From the NCBI GenBank assembly GCA_025357875.1, contig JANYLK010000218.1, positions 88,127 to 152,126 of the forward strand: a stretch of 64,000 nt of DNA, written 5' to 3'. Every line of letters begins with the position of its first letter. Within the stretch, counting starts at the first letter, position 1. The notes under the pieces are model-generated. The model saw nothing but the letters and a program-made list of their open reading frames with translations. It was not told where the DNA came from and searched no databases. This document shows positions 31,258-40,535 of the stretch, piece after piece. This DNA comes from Granulicella sp. GTDB taxonomy: Bacteria > Acidobacteriota > Terriglobia > Terriglobales > Acidobacteriaceae. Both the position numbers and the translations under genes were made by a program.

Positions 31258-31287
31258 ACAGAGATTCTCAGCTGCGCTCAGAATGAC
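31258..31287. repeat. Dispersed 'GATTCT(T/C)(C/A)GCTGCGCTCAGAATGAC' repeat, copy 1
   Basis: AGATTCTCAGCTGCGCTCAGAATGACGAC, intergenic queF/M48. Confidence 0.7.
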
Positions 31288-31320
31288 GACGCAAGTAGTA
31301 GGTTGCAGGCCTATATCGAC

Positions 31321-32574
31321 CTAGTCGCGACGACCGAGGGTTGGGCGGTCGTCACCGGAGGTAGAGGTTCCGCTGGGGCTGTTTGGATCGTTGTTGGTTC
31401 CACCGACGCGACGGAGGGTGGGCTTATTTCCGCCACTCTTGTCATTGAGCTTGCGCTTGTTCTCGATGCGAGCTAGGCGTGTCTTGATGTCGTCGAATTC
31501 GCTGGTTGTCACGACGTAATCGGGACGCGCCGGCATGATCGTGGCAATCTCGGTCTCAGAATGCCTGATGCGGTCTGGCGTCTGCGGGTGGTCGGCAAAA
31601 ACCTTTGCTAGCGTGCCGGGTTTGTGCTTCTCCAGCGCGTCAATCTTTTCGAAGAACTGGATGAAGGCCTGCGGGTCGTAGCCGGCCTTATACATGTATT
31701 GCAGGCCGAGCCAGTCGGCTTCGGATTCAAATTCGCGTGAGAATTCAAGGAAGCTGATAGGTACAGCGAGTTGAGCTGCCTCGTAGATACCGTAGCCGGT
31801 CCACGAGCCCTGGGTGAATATGATCAGCGGGATAGAACCGATCTGTGCGTAGTTCATGCGGGTCATCTCGCGGGCTGCGTGGTGGGCGCAAACGTGAGCA
31901 GTCTCATGGGCCATAACGCCGGCCAGTTCAGCCTCTTCGTCGGCCGCCATAATAAGGCCGGAGTTGACATAGAAGAATCCGCCGGGAAGCGCCATTGCGT
32001 TGATCTCGTCGGAATCGATGACCTTTATCGTGAAGGGCACTTTGCAGTCGGAGTTTTTGACAATGTTCTGGCCGACGCGGTTGACGTACTCGACAACGAC
32101 CGGGTCGGTGACGAGGTGGGCTGACTTCTCTATCTCCATCGAATACTGTTTGCCCATTCCGATTTCGCCATTGACAGAGTACCAATTGCCGAGGCCGCGT
32201 TTGCCAATGTTGCGGGTGCCGACTGCGTCAACGTCGTCTTCGCTTCCCTTTTTAATGTGCGGGTCGAGCGCCTCGCCCGGTGACGGCAACACGTCAGTTT
32301 TTGTTTTTGGCGCTGGGACCTTAGCGGCGCTAGCCTTGGCCGGATCAGTCTTGATGGGGTCCGTTCCCGTTCCTGGCAATTTAACCGGGGCGGGGCTAGC
32401 GGCATCGCCCGAAGGTATTGTGCTTGTTTGCACCGATGGTGTGGACACCGGAGCGGAGGTACCGGGCGGTGGCGCTGCCGGATTGGAAGGCTGCTGAGCG
32501 AACGAGTGGGACGCCAGCGCGAGCGCGGCGACGGTGAGCAGAGCGGCGAGGCCGAACTGGAAACGAGGACGCAT
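31321..32574 (-). CDS. M48-family metalloprotease with signal peptide
   Basis: Start MRPRFQFGLAALLTVAALALASHSFAQ at 32574; HExxH in AGVMAHETAHVCAHHAAREMTR. Confidence 0.9.
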   Translation of the reverse strand: MRPRFQFGLAALLTVAALALASHSFAQQPSNPAAPPPGTSAPVSTPSVQTSTIPSGDAASPAPVKLPGTGTDPIKTDPAKASAAKVPAPKTKTDVLPSPGEALDPHIKKGSEDDVDAVGTRNIGKRGLGNWYSVNGEIGMGKQYSMEIEKSAHLVTDPVVVEYVNRVGQNIVKNSDCKVPFTIKVIDSDEINAMALPGGFFYVNSGLIMAADEEAELAGVMAHETAHVCAHHAAREMTRMNYAQIGSIPLIIFTQGSWTGYGIYEAAQLAVPISFLEFSREFESEADWLGLQYMYKAGYDPQAFIQFFEKIDALEKHKPGTLAKVFADHPQTPDRIRHSETEIATIMPARPDYVVTTSEFDDIKTRLARIENKRKLNDKSGGNKPTLRRVGGTNNDPNSPSGTSTSGDDRPTLGRRD

Positions 32575-32723
32575 AATCTTTCTCCGGGAGGATCGCGCTA
32601 CCTGCGGACGAGCGCAACTCAGCACCTCTTTAGACGCAGTATGCGCCAATCTAGTAAGCATTGGCATAATTCCCCTCCCGTCCCAGGGGGTACCTATAGC
32701 TAACTCTCTTTGCTGCAGCATGT

Positions 32724-33302
32724 TCACCAAGTATTGTAGGACGTTCCATCAGTGGCATTGGCCTGGGCGCCGGAATGGACGTCGTCAATGCCCCCGGAAT
32801 CGGTCTGGTCAATCGAACTAAGAGTGTCGGACTGGCTGGTAATCCAGGAGTCACTGCGACCGGTGATGGGGTCCTTGGGGAGGGCCTTAAGGTAACCGGA
32901 ACTGACGAGATCTTCCAGGCTCTGGGGTGCCTTCTGCTTATCGACGGTGTAGGAGCCGATGGCGGTGCGCATGACTTGTAGATCTTCTCGAAGCACGGCT
33001 TCTTTTGCGGCTTTGACGTTGCGAGTGTAGGACGGGACCGCCATAGCCGCGAGGGTGGCGATGATCATCATGACGATAAGCAGTTCGAGGAGGGTAAAGC
33101 CGGATTCCAGGCACGAGGGTCCAGGTTTGAGGTTCGAAGGCCGCAAGCGGGGTGCCGTGGGGAGGGGATGAAACCCAAGGGCAAAATGCCGAGATTCTTC
33201 GCGGCGCTCAGACTGACACGGGTGGCTGGCTGGGGACTGGTCGCTGTGCTCGGAATGACCGTGAGGCTCGAGCGGGGGCGCGGGTTGGAGTGGGTTCACC
33301 AT
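32724..33302 (-). CDS. Type II secretion-like pseudopilin (GspG-like)
   Basis: SGFTLLELLIVMMIIATLAAMAVPSYTRNVKAAKEAVLREDLQVMRTAI. Long atypical N-terminal leader, true start uncertain. Confidence 0.85.
   Translation of the reverse strand: MVNPLQPAPPLEPHGHSEHSDQSPASHPCQSERREESRHFALGFHPLPTAPRLRPSNLKPGPSCLESGFTLLELLIVMMIIATLAAMAVPSYTRNVKAAKEAVLREDLQVMRTAIGSYTVDKQKAPQSLEDLVSSGYLKALPKDPITGRSDSWITSQSDTLSSIDQTDSGGIDDVHSGAQANATDGTSYNTW
33192..33260. repeat. Dispersed repeat, copy 2 plus partial second half
   Basis: AGATTCTTCGCGGCGCTCAGACTGACACG at 33192, then TCGCTGTGCTCGGAATGACC at 33241-33260. Confidence 0.65.
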
Positions 33303-33919
33303 GTGCTGTACTTTGTCCCGTCCAGGGCTGTGCCGGCGCTCTTGGTATACACGTCAAAGACGTTTTGCCCGCCCCAACTCTCGGCGTCGGCGTCGTCCTG
33401 ATTGGATCGGAGGCCCCACTCGGTCGACCGGGTCATGGGGTCGGTGGGGACGGCTCGCAGGAAGCGGACTTTTTTAGCTTGAACGTCTACGCCATCGACG
33501 AGGGTCTGCAGGTCGGGAGGGTATCCTGCGCTGTCCGTCTTTAACTGAATGGCTCCACGGTCAGCTGCGTCTTTGTACCGGTCGACGGCATCGCGCATCT
33601 CCCAGAGGTCGCGACGGAGTTCGCGTTCTTTTTCGCGCTTGACCTGAAACTTGGCCATGGGCAGGGCGGCGGTCGCGAGTATGCCGACGATAGCGACCGT
33701 GATGATGAGTTCGATGAGGGTGAGGCCGGAATCCGAGTTCGGGGTTCGAGATTCGAGGTTTGAGGTGGGCAGGCTGGGACCGCTTGAGGCGGCCGGCGCA
33801 GAGGCGAAATGGGCGGATTCTTCGCTGCGCTCAAAATGGCAACGGCGGCGGAATCGAACGCGATGCCCTGACACCCTGCTTGTTGGATCCTGAGCCTTGG
33901 ACCTCACGTTCCACCTCAC
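33296..33919 (-). CDS. Type II secretion-like pseudopilin
   Basis: SGLTLIELIITVAIVGILATAALPMAKFQVKREKERELRRDLWEMRDAVDRYKDAAD. Long atypical leader, true start uncertain. Confidence 0.85.
   Translation of the reverse strand: MRWNVRSKAQDPTSRVSGHRVRFRRRCHFERSEESAHFASAPAASSGPSLPTSNLESRTPNSDSGLTLIELIITVAIVGILATAALPMAKFQVKREKERELRRDLWEMRDAVDRYKDAADRGAIQLKTDSAGYPPDLQTLVDGVDVQAKKVRFLRAVPTDPMTRSTEWGLRSNQDDADAESWGGQNVFDVYTKSAGTALDGTKYSTW
33814..33842. repeat. Dispersed repeat, copy 3
   Basis: CGGATTCTTCGCTGCGCTCAAAATGGCAA. Confidence 0.65.
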
Positions 33920-36312
33920 TTCACATGGACCGCGGCGGCGGTACCGGTCGCGGGCAGGTTTGCCTGGAGACTGTTCTTGGCGGCCATCTTAACCAGGGTG
34001 ATGTTGGTGTCTCCTGCGCCAATTGCCTTGAAGGTCAGCGTGCATACTTCGCCCTGGCCGTTGACGCCGCCAACACCCGGTGGCCGGGATGCAGAGATTG
34101 TCACAAATCCGTTGCCTTCGTCGCGATGCACCAGCGCTACCGGCTGGCCGTCGCCACCGAGCAGGCCTCCCGCATCTACATTGACCAATTGCAGGACCTT
34201 GGGATCAAACTGGATCTGCAGCGGGACAGAGAAAACGTCATGCGCGTTGGATAGAACTATGGACGATTGAAAAGTGCTGCCCAGGGGATGCATGGAGTTG
34301 GCCGGGAAGACGGTCAGTTGAACAGGCAAGCCAGCGGCCGCTGCGGCAGCGGTTTGCGGGGCTCCTCCGGGAGTAGGCGGCATGGCCTGCTGCTTCATTT
34401 GTTGGACCATAGCGGCGGCAGCGTTTGCGGCGGTCATGGTGGGGGGAGCGGGAGAAGTGGCGCTGGCCGGGAACAGATTGTCGATCGGAGTATCGGAGTG
34501 GCGAATTTCAATATTCTGTTGTGTGCCGGTATCGATGGCGCGGGTATTGAGGCTGGTCAGCACCGATTCGCGGACGATGTGCGGAATGAGGATGAAGACA
34601 ACTTCATCCTGCTGGCTCTCCTTGAAAACGGAGCCAAAGAAATACTTAAGTAGGGGAATTTCGGATAGGCCCGGAGTGCCGCTGTTGGTGGTGTTATCGG
34701 TCTTGGTGAGGATTCCGGCAAGCAGGCAGGGTTCGCCGTCGCGCAACTGGATGGTGGTGCTGTCGGAGCGCTGGCCGATGATGGGTTCGGTGACTCCGGA
34801 GATGGTGACCGAGCCACTTTGGCTGGAGACTTCCACGTTGAGTTTGAGCGAAACCTCGCGATCGAGATGGATGGTCGGGGTCATGTCGATGTTGACGCCG
34901 ACATCGAGGTAGGTGAACTGGGTCTGTACGCCGAAGCCTCCAAGCCCGCCAGCGGCACCGACTCCTGCGCCGCCGCCGAAGGAGCCGGTGGCGATGGGAA
35001 TTCTGGAGCCGATCTTAAGTTTGGCGTTCTGACCGTCGGTGGCGCGGATGCTCGGGTTCTGCAGGACGCGAGTATCGGCGTCCGAGAGTAGCGCATTGAG
35101 AGTGCCACCACCGATGGTGACGGCGAAGTTGGTGGCATTGATATTGGCCAGGGTATTCAGCGTGAAATTCGACGAGGTGCTTGTATTGGTGCCGACGTTT
35201 GTGCCGGTGCCAGTGCCAGTATTGTTGGTGTTCGTCGTTGCCTGCGGGGATAGTCCAATGGATTGTGGTAGCGTGATGCCGAGATTGCGGATCTTATCGC
35301 GATTGACCTCGAGTATGGCGACATCGACGACGACTTCAGCTTTGGTGCGATCAAGGTCATTCAGCAGTTTTTGGACAAGCAGAAGGTGCTCAGGGGGAGC
35401 CCGCATGACGATGGCATTCTGTGAGGCGACGAGATATATCTTGTCTTCGGGCGAGAGCACGTTACGGATCGCTGTGAGAATCTCGTTGGCGTCGGACTGC
35501 TGTCCCGCGTTGGTGAGATAGAAGGTTTGGACTGCGACCTCATCGAGGTCATGGTGCTTCTGCGTGGTGCTTGAGGCGACGAATATGGTGTCCGGCGTGA
35601 TGACTTTGTAAAAGGTCCCGGCGATGGTTCCGACGATTCGCAGCGCATCCGACAGGGTGACGTTAACCAGATCGATGGGGACACGCCTGGATTGGTAGTC
35701 GGGATCGAAGAGGACATTGAGGCCGGCGCCCTTGCCAAGCGCGGTGTAGATGTACTTAGTGTCCTCGATCGTATGAAGGGTGACGAGTTCGTCTGACATC
35801 GGCTTGAGGACGATGGGGGCGGAGACCTGGCTTACGTCACGCAGGGCGGCGCTTGCTGCGGCGGCAGGTGACGGCTGAGAGGAAGAGGTGCCGGGGAGCG
35901 TGTCCAGGCGCTTAGTAATCTGGATCTCCTGGGTGGCGGACTCGTTGGATGGGTCGATCTGAAGGGCGCGGGTGAACTGGTTGAGGGCTGCGCCGAGATC
36001 ACCGCTCTCGCGGAGGATGCGGCCGCGATCCACATGAGCGGCGGCAGCCTGAAAACGCATGCGGTCGACCCGCGCCGTATAGCGCATATCTTTAGGACTT
36101 TTCTCGTGGGCCTGGCGATAGGCCTCGTAGGCGGTGTCGTAGTCTTCGCGGAGTTCGGCGGCCTGACCACGCTTGTTCCAACTGCTGGCGCTCTGAGCAT
36201 GGGCTGAGAGACTAGCGGCCATGCCAGCGAGCAGGACGAACAGCGCAGCGAAGTATGCTCGACGCGCAGAGGAGAAAAGCCTTGATGTCAACGTTGAGGG
36301 CCTGCGACTCAT
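33916..36312 (-). CDS. GspD/PilQ-like secretin with N-terminal TPR and C-terminal cohesin-like domain
   Basis: Signal peptide after MSRRPST (36312); TPR-like GDLGAALNQFTRALQIDPSNESATQEI; secretin core VVDVAILEVNRDKIRNLGI...; C-term LTVFPANSMHPLGSTFQSSIVLSNAHDVFSVPLQIQFDPKVLQLVNVDAG resembles cohesin. Confidence 0.88.
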   Translation of the reverse strand: MSRRPSTLTSRLFSSARRAYFAALFVLLAGMAASLSAHAQSASSWNKRGQAAELREDYDTAYEAYRQAHEKSPKDMRYTARVDRMRFQAAAAHVDRGRILRESGDLGAALNQFTRALQIDPSNESATQEIQITKRLDTLPGTSSSQPSPAAAASAALRDVSQVSAPIVLKPMSDELVTLHTIEDTKYIYTALGKGAGLNVLFDPDYQSRRVPIDLVNVTLSDALRIVGTIAGTFYKVITPDTIFVASSTTQKHHDLDEVAVQTFYLTNAGQQSDANEILTAIRNVLSPEDKIYLVASQNAIVMRAPPEHLLLVQKLLNDLDRTKAEVVVDVAILEVNRDKIRNLGITLPQSIGLSPQATTNTNNTGTGTGTNVGTNTSTSSNFTLNTLANINATNFAVTIGGGTLNALLSDADTRVLQNPSIRATDGQNAKLKIGSRIPIATGSFGGGAGVGAAGGLGGFGVQTQFTYLDVGVNIDMTPTIHLDREVSLKLNVEVSSQSGSVTISGVTEPIIGQRSDSTTIQLRDGEPCLLAGILTKTDNTTNSGTPGLSEIPLLKYFFGSVFKESQQDEVVFILIPHIVRESVLTSLNTRAIDTGTQQNIEIRHSDTPIDNLFPASATSPAPPTMTAANAAAAMVQQMKQQAMPPTPGGAPQTAAAAAAGLPVQLTVFPANSMHPLGSTFQSSIVLSNAHDVFSVPLQIQFDPKVLQLVNVDAGGLLGGDGQPVALVHRDEGNGFVTISASRPPGVGGVNGQGEVCTLTFKAIGAGDTNITLVKMAAKNSLQANLPATGTAAAVHVK

Positions 36313-36744
36313 GCCAATGGTATGTGCTTCCTTTGCGCCGAATATCCGTGAAAGTTGGATGGACGTGTTTTGTGAAGCACCGCGCCCGGAATTCAGGCCA
36401 CTGGCTCCGTAGGATGGATTTGGCGTTAAACCATCCCTTTGCCCAAGGGCATCCAATCGGTTGCCGTTTGCCGGACGGCCACAGTCGCTAAACTGTTTGG
36501 ACTCTGGCGAGTATACCATTCGGATCACGTTCGGCCCTTCCAAATCTTCTTGCGTTTCAACTACCTGCGGACGAGATTTTCTACTGACGATACGGATATG
36601 GCGATTGGAGATCATTTGTTAGACGTATTGCGATCGCCCATGTGAGGTGAAATGAAGCCTCATGTTAAACTCGGGGTTTAGAAAAGAAGCGCTCTGGCTG
36701 AGTGAGCGATATTTTTAAGATCTTCCCAGATAATATTTTCTGCT

Positions 36745-37284
36745 ATGCCGAGATCGCTCTCCAATCCGACCGTTGCCGCGCAGCCGAAGCCGGCGGTGAA
36801 GCAGAAGGACCGCGACCCGGTGGCGGCCGGGATGCGCGACGCCGCTTATAACCGCTCTGCGAGCTACAACTATGCCCTGTTCGACAAGTTCGAGGCCGGG
36901 GTTGCTTTGCGCGGGACTGAGGTGAAGTCGATTCGCGAGGGCAAGGCAAACCTGAAGGACGCGTACGGGCTGCTGAAGGATGGAGAGTGTTTCCTGCTGA
37001 ACGCGCACATCGGTCCTTTCTCGCATGGCAACGCAATGAATCACGAATCGCTGCGCACACGCAAGTTGTTGCTGCATAGGACTGAGGTGCGGAAGCTTGA
37101 AGGTATGACGAAGCAGAAAGGGTTTACGCTCATCCCCACACGACTATACTTCCGCAACGGGCGAGTGAAGTGCGAACTGGCGCTGGCCAAGGGCAAGCAG
37201 GAGTGGGACAAGCGTGCGACCGAACGCAAACGCGAAGCAGATAACGAAGCAAAGTCGGCGATTGCGCGGAGTCAGCGGCGGTAA
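36745..37284 (+). CDS. smpB: SsrA-binding protein SmpB
   Basis: NRSASYNYALFDKFEAGVALRGTEVKSIREGKANLKDAYGLLKDGECFLLNAHIGPF; TRLYFRNGRVKCELALAKGKQEWDKR. Confidence 0.96.
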   Translation: MPRSLSNPTVAAQPKPAVKQKDRDPVAAGMRDAAYNRSASYNYALFDKFEAGVALRGTEVKSIREGKANLKDAYGLLKDGECFLLNAHIGPFSHGNAMNHESLRTRKLLLHRTEVRKLEGMTKQKGFTLIPTRLYFRNGRVKCELALAKGKQEWDKRATERKREADNEAKSAIARSQRR

Positions 37285-38157
37285 TCAGTGCTGGGGTTGG
37301 GCACTCTGCAATCGCTGTAACTGTTGGTAGACCTGTTGCGGCGTTTGCACACCGTTGAGCGATGTCGGATTGTCCTGTGGGGGAGCATTCGGCACGGGAT
37401 CTACAGGGGCGCCGGGCGCTACAGCGGATAAATTCTGAGGCGGCGCGGCACCGAATCTCGGTCGCACTAGTGCCTGGCCGGGAGAGTACACGGGTCGCGA
37501 TTGCTGGCCTACTGGAGGGTCGTAGGGTGGAGGAGTAGGAGCAGCGGAGGTATCGGCGTCAAGGCCAGGGGCATTTGGATTTGGGAGCGTGGGACCTCCC
37601 CGCTGGGGCGTGAGGATCAATTGCGACGGGGTGTTCGACGCACTATTAAGCAGCAGCATATTGCTGCCAGTTCCCTGCAGCAAGTTCGTCAGGATGTCCG
37701 ATGGTGCAGCGGGACCATACTTGCCGAAGACGCGCTGGTCGGCGACGCCGCCAGTGATGGTCATACCGGTAAGTCGGCTGATCTCGCGAAGAATTTGATT
37801 GAGGCTGGAGTTGTCCGCGGTGATCTCAAGCTGGCCTTGAACGTATGAAACGTTAGCAAGGCGACCGGGGCGAGTCGCGTCAATAGGACTTGTGCCGGTG
37901 AGAGTTGGCGCAGGCAGGGTCGTTGGAGTGGTGGAGGGCAGGGTCGATTGGGCGAACGCCATGCCGCTTCCGAGAGAGAGGAGCAGGGCGAGACGACGCG
38001 TTGAGGCAATCGAATCCACTGGGTTATACGTTATAGGACGTTGGGCATCGAAGAAAGCATTGCCGTCGCAGGACAAATCCCAGGTAATAACGAGGAATGC
38101 AATACTTCTTCCTGTTCCTCGGCGATTGCGACCGCAGTGGACAACGGAGAGAACCAA
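37285..38157 (-). CDS. Hypothetical exported protein with secretin/TonB short N-terminal (STN)-like region
   Basis: VSYVQGQLEITADNSSLNQILREISRLTGMTITGGVADQRVFGKYGPAAPSDILTNLLQGTGSNMLLL resembles STN; Pro-rich C-terminus. Confidence 0.6.
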   Translation of the reverse strand: MVLSVVHCGRNRRGTGRSIAFLVITWDLSCDGNAFFDAQRPITYNPVDSIASTRRLALLLSLGSGMAFAQSTLPSTTPTTLPAPTLTGTSPIDATRPGRLANVSYVQGQLEITADNSSLNQILREISRLTGMTITGGVADQRVFGKYGPAAPSDILTNLLQGTGSNMLLLNSASNTPSQLILTPQRGGPTLPNPNAPGLDADTSAAPTPPPYDPPVGQQSRPVYSPGQALVRPRFGAAPPQNLSAVAPGAPVDPVPNAPPQDNPTSLNGVQTPQQVYQQLQRLQSAQPQH

Positions 38158-38197
38158 ACTGCGTCTAACAAGAGCGGTGTACTAGACTGGAAGCCGG

Positions 38198-39292
38198 ATG
38201 AAGTCGGCAATCGAATTTCAATATTTTAGTGATCTTATGCGGAAAGATTTCCGACTGCGAGTGCGTGCCCTCATCTGTTGGGCACCCGCTCTGCTTGGGA
38301 TTGCGCTGGTCGGCAGTGGGAGTACTGGGAGCTGGGCGGAGACATGCACGACCCAATCCGGTCTGGCACCGGCTGAGCGTGATGGTATTGCAGAAGCTGC
38401 ACGAACCCTGGCTGGAATGGTTCAGCTGAACAATGCGGCTGCGCTGCAGTCGGCAGCCGTAGTGGAGGTCGGTAAGGATTTTGGTGGCTTGCAGTATCTG
38501 GTGGGCACGACGGCTCCGAAAGTGGCAGGCGGTGGGACGGCGGTGGAGCAGGTGTATCTGCTGGATGCCACCAACTTGAAGCGCAATCCCGACGGGTCCG
38601 CGCCCGACGCCCAGTTTTTCTGTTCACTAAACCGATCGGCGATGGAGACTGAGTTTTTGATTCCCGCGCTGCCTCCGGGAAGGTACGCGTTTGCTATCGT
38701 AACTGCGGCTGCGAAGCCGGCGGACGCGTGGCGGATGTCGTTCCTGATGCGGCAGGAGCAGGGGCGGTGGCTGCTTGCCGGCTTTTACCCGAAGGCAACA
38801 ACCGCCGCCGGACATGATGGATTGTGGTACTGGACGCAAGCTCGGCAGATGGTCACACAGAAGCAGCCATGGAACGCGTGGCTCTACTATCAGGCTGCGC
38901 AAAAGCTGCTGCAGCCTGCGGACTTCGTGCTAAGTACACATCTGGAGGAGCTACGGACGGAGGCTAGGACCGCAGCTCCCCCTGCACTCTCGGAGGGCGT
39001 GAGCGCGGATGCTCCACTGGTAGTGAAGGGCGCGGATGGCAATGAGTATCATTTCACCGGGCTGGGTGTAGATGATTCCCTGGCGCAGCCTACGCTGGAT
39101 GTGGCCGCGCATTTACACGTGGGTTCGGCGACCGATACTGTTGCCGCGCGGAAACGAAACGATAATGCGGCGAGCGCTCTGCTTTCTGCGTATCCAGAGA
39201 TGCGCAGGATTTTCCACGGGGTGTGGATTTACGCAGAAGCTGTCGGTCACAATCCTTTTGCCACAGAACAACCGATGGCAGAGATCAAATAG
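38198..39292 (+). CDS. Hypothetical secreted protein
   Basis: Signal-peptide-like N-terminus (RVRALICWAPALLGIALVGSGSTGSWAE), continuous 364-aa ORF; no family recognised. Confidence 0.65.
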   Translation: MKSAIEFQYFSDLMRKDFRLRVRALICWAPALLGIALVGSGSTGSWAETCTTQSGLAPAERDGIAEAARTLAGMVQLNNAAALQSAAVVEVGKDFGGLQYLVGTTAPKVAGGGTAVEQVYLLDATNLKRNPDGSAPDAQFFCSLNRSAMETEFLIPALPPGRYAFAIVTAAAKPADAWRMSFLMRQEQGRWLLAGFYPKATTAAGHDGLWYWTQARQMVTQKQPWNAWLYYQAAQKLLQPADFVLSTHLEELRTEARTAAPPALSEGVSADAPLVVKGADGNEYHFTGLGVDDSLAQPTLDVAAHLHVGSATDTVAARKRNDNAASALLSAYPEMRRIFHGVWIYAEAVGHNPFATEQPMAEIK

Positions 39293-39547
39293 CAGCTTCA
39301 CAACTATGATAAATAAAATTTCTAGAGTTACTTTCTAACCTCTTCAACTTTAATCGCGTGTCGCGCTTGATTACTAGTAGGTCTGTGCGACCGATAAAGA
39401 GGAGTATTGCAGATTTTGATCATGTCAAAACTGATTGACGGTTGATGTCTGAAAAGCTCTATAAATGTCCAATCCGATCCCTCGCGTCGCATCGTAACCC
39501 GATAGCAAGACGAGATCCGAAGCTGTACAGGGAGAGGTGAACGCATC

Positions 39548-40510
39548 GTGGATAAATTGAGTGAACTTTCTAACAGGAGTCTTAATCGGCGCAAGTTTCT
39601 CGCAGGCGTCGGCGCAGCAGGCGCAGCAACTGCGCTGGCCGGTTGCGGAGGGCCTAACGCCTACCAACCGGCAGCAATGTCATCGTCGTACAACGACGTA
39701 GACATTCTGAATTTTGCGCTCAACCTTGAGTATCTGGAAGCCGAATTTTATCTGCGCGCGGCCACCGGCTCAGGGCTTTCCGCCGCGGACGCTGGGACGA
39801 GCCCAGGCGCGGTTACTGGGGGCGCGCAGGTAACGGGCCTGAACACCGCACAGCAAAACATCTTGAACGAGATTGCGTACGACGAGCAACAGCATGTTCG
39901 CTTCCTACGATCGGCTTTGGGGTCCGCGGCGGTATCTCGACCAGCGATCGATTTGACGGCCTCGTTTAATGCTCTCGCTTCAGCGGCGGGTATAGGTTCG
40001 ACTTTCAATCCTTTTGGCGGCGGCTTCGACGCATTTATCACCGGCGCATTCGTCTTTGAAGATGTAGGTGTAACTGCGTATAGCGGAGCGGCTCCGTTGA
40101 TTAGCACAGCGGGTATCGCGGCTGGCCTTCTTTCTGCCGCAGCCGGCATCCAAGCGGTCGAGGCCTATCACGCGGGCTATGTCAGGACCTACCTCACCGC
40201 CCAGGCGATTCTGAATCCCACCTACGCATTCCTCGGGTACGCCAACAAAGTGTCTGCACTGCGCGCCACACTGGGCGGCGGCAATGAGACCCCTCTGACC
40301 GTGCCGACCGGAACTGTGCCCGTTACCGCGACTTCCATCGTCCAGCCGAGCTCCATTGTTGCTGCAACGAGCGCAAACGCGATTGCATACGCACGCAATA
40401 CTGATCAGGTGTTGCACATTGTCTACGGCACTGCCAACGGTGCTGGCGTAAAATCGGGCGCCTTCTTCCCCAACGGCCTAAACGGAAAAATAACTGTTAC
40501 CCAAAGCTAA
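39548..40510 (+). CDS. Ferritin-like domain protein with Tat/lipoprotein-type signal
   Basis: NRRKFLAGVGAAGAATALAGCGG; DVDILNFALNLEYLEAEFYLRAA; EIAYDEQQHVRFLRSALG. Confidence 0.88.
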   Translation: MDKLSELSNRSLNRRKFLAGVGAAGAATALAGCGGPNAYQPAAMSSSYNDVDILNFALNLEYLEAEFYLRAATGSGLSAADAGTSPGAVTGGAQVTGLNTAQQNILNEIAYDEQQHVRFLRSALGSAAVSRPAIDLTASFNALASAAGIGSTFNPFGGGFDAFITGAFVFEDVGVTAYSGAAPLISTAGIAAGLLSAAAGIQAVEAYHAGYVRTYLTAQAILNPTYAFLGYANKVSALRATLGGGNETPLTVPTGTVPVTATSIVQPSSIVAATSANAIAYARNTDQVLHIVYGTANGAGVKSGAFFPNGLNGKITVTQS

Positions 40511-40535
40511 GGGCGAAGCCCGAAGGAAAATCAAA

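Noticed and set aside
33730-33770. GGTTCGAGATTCGAGG as a tRNA T-loop
   Set aside because: No acceptor, D or anticodon arms; explained by the repeat encoding SNLESRTP in the pseudopilin leader.
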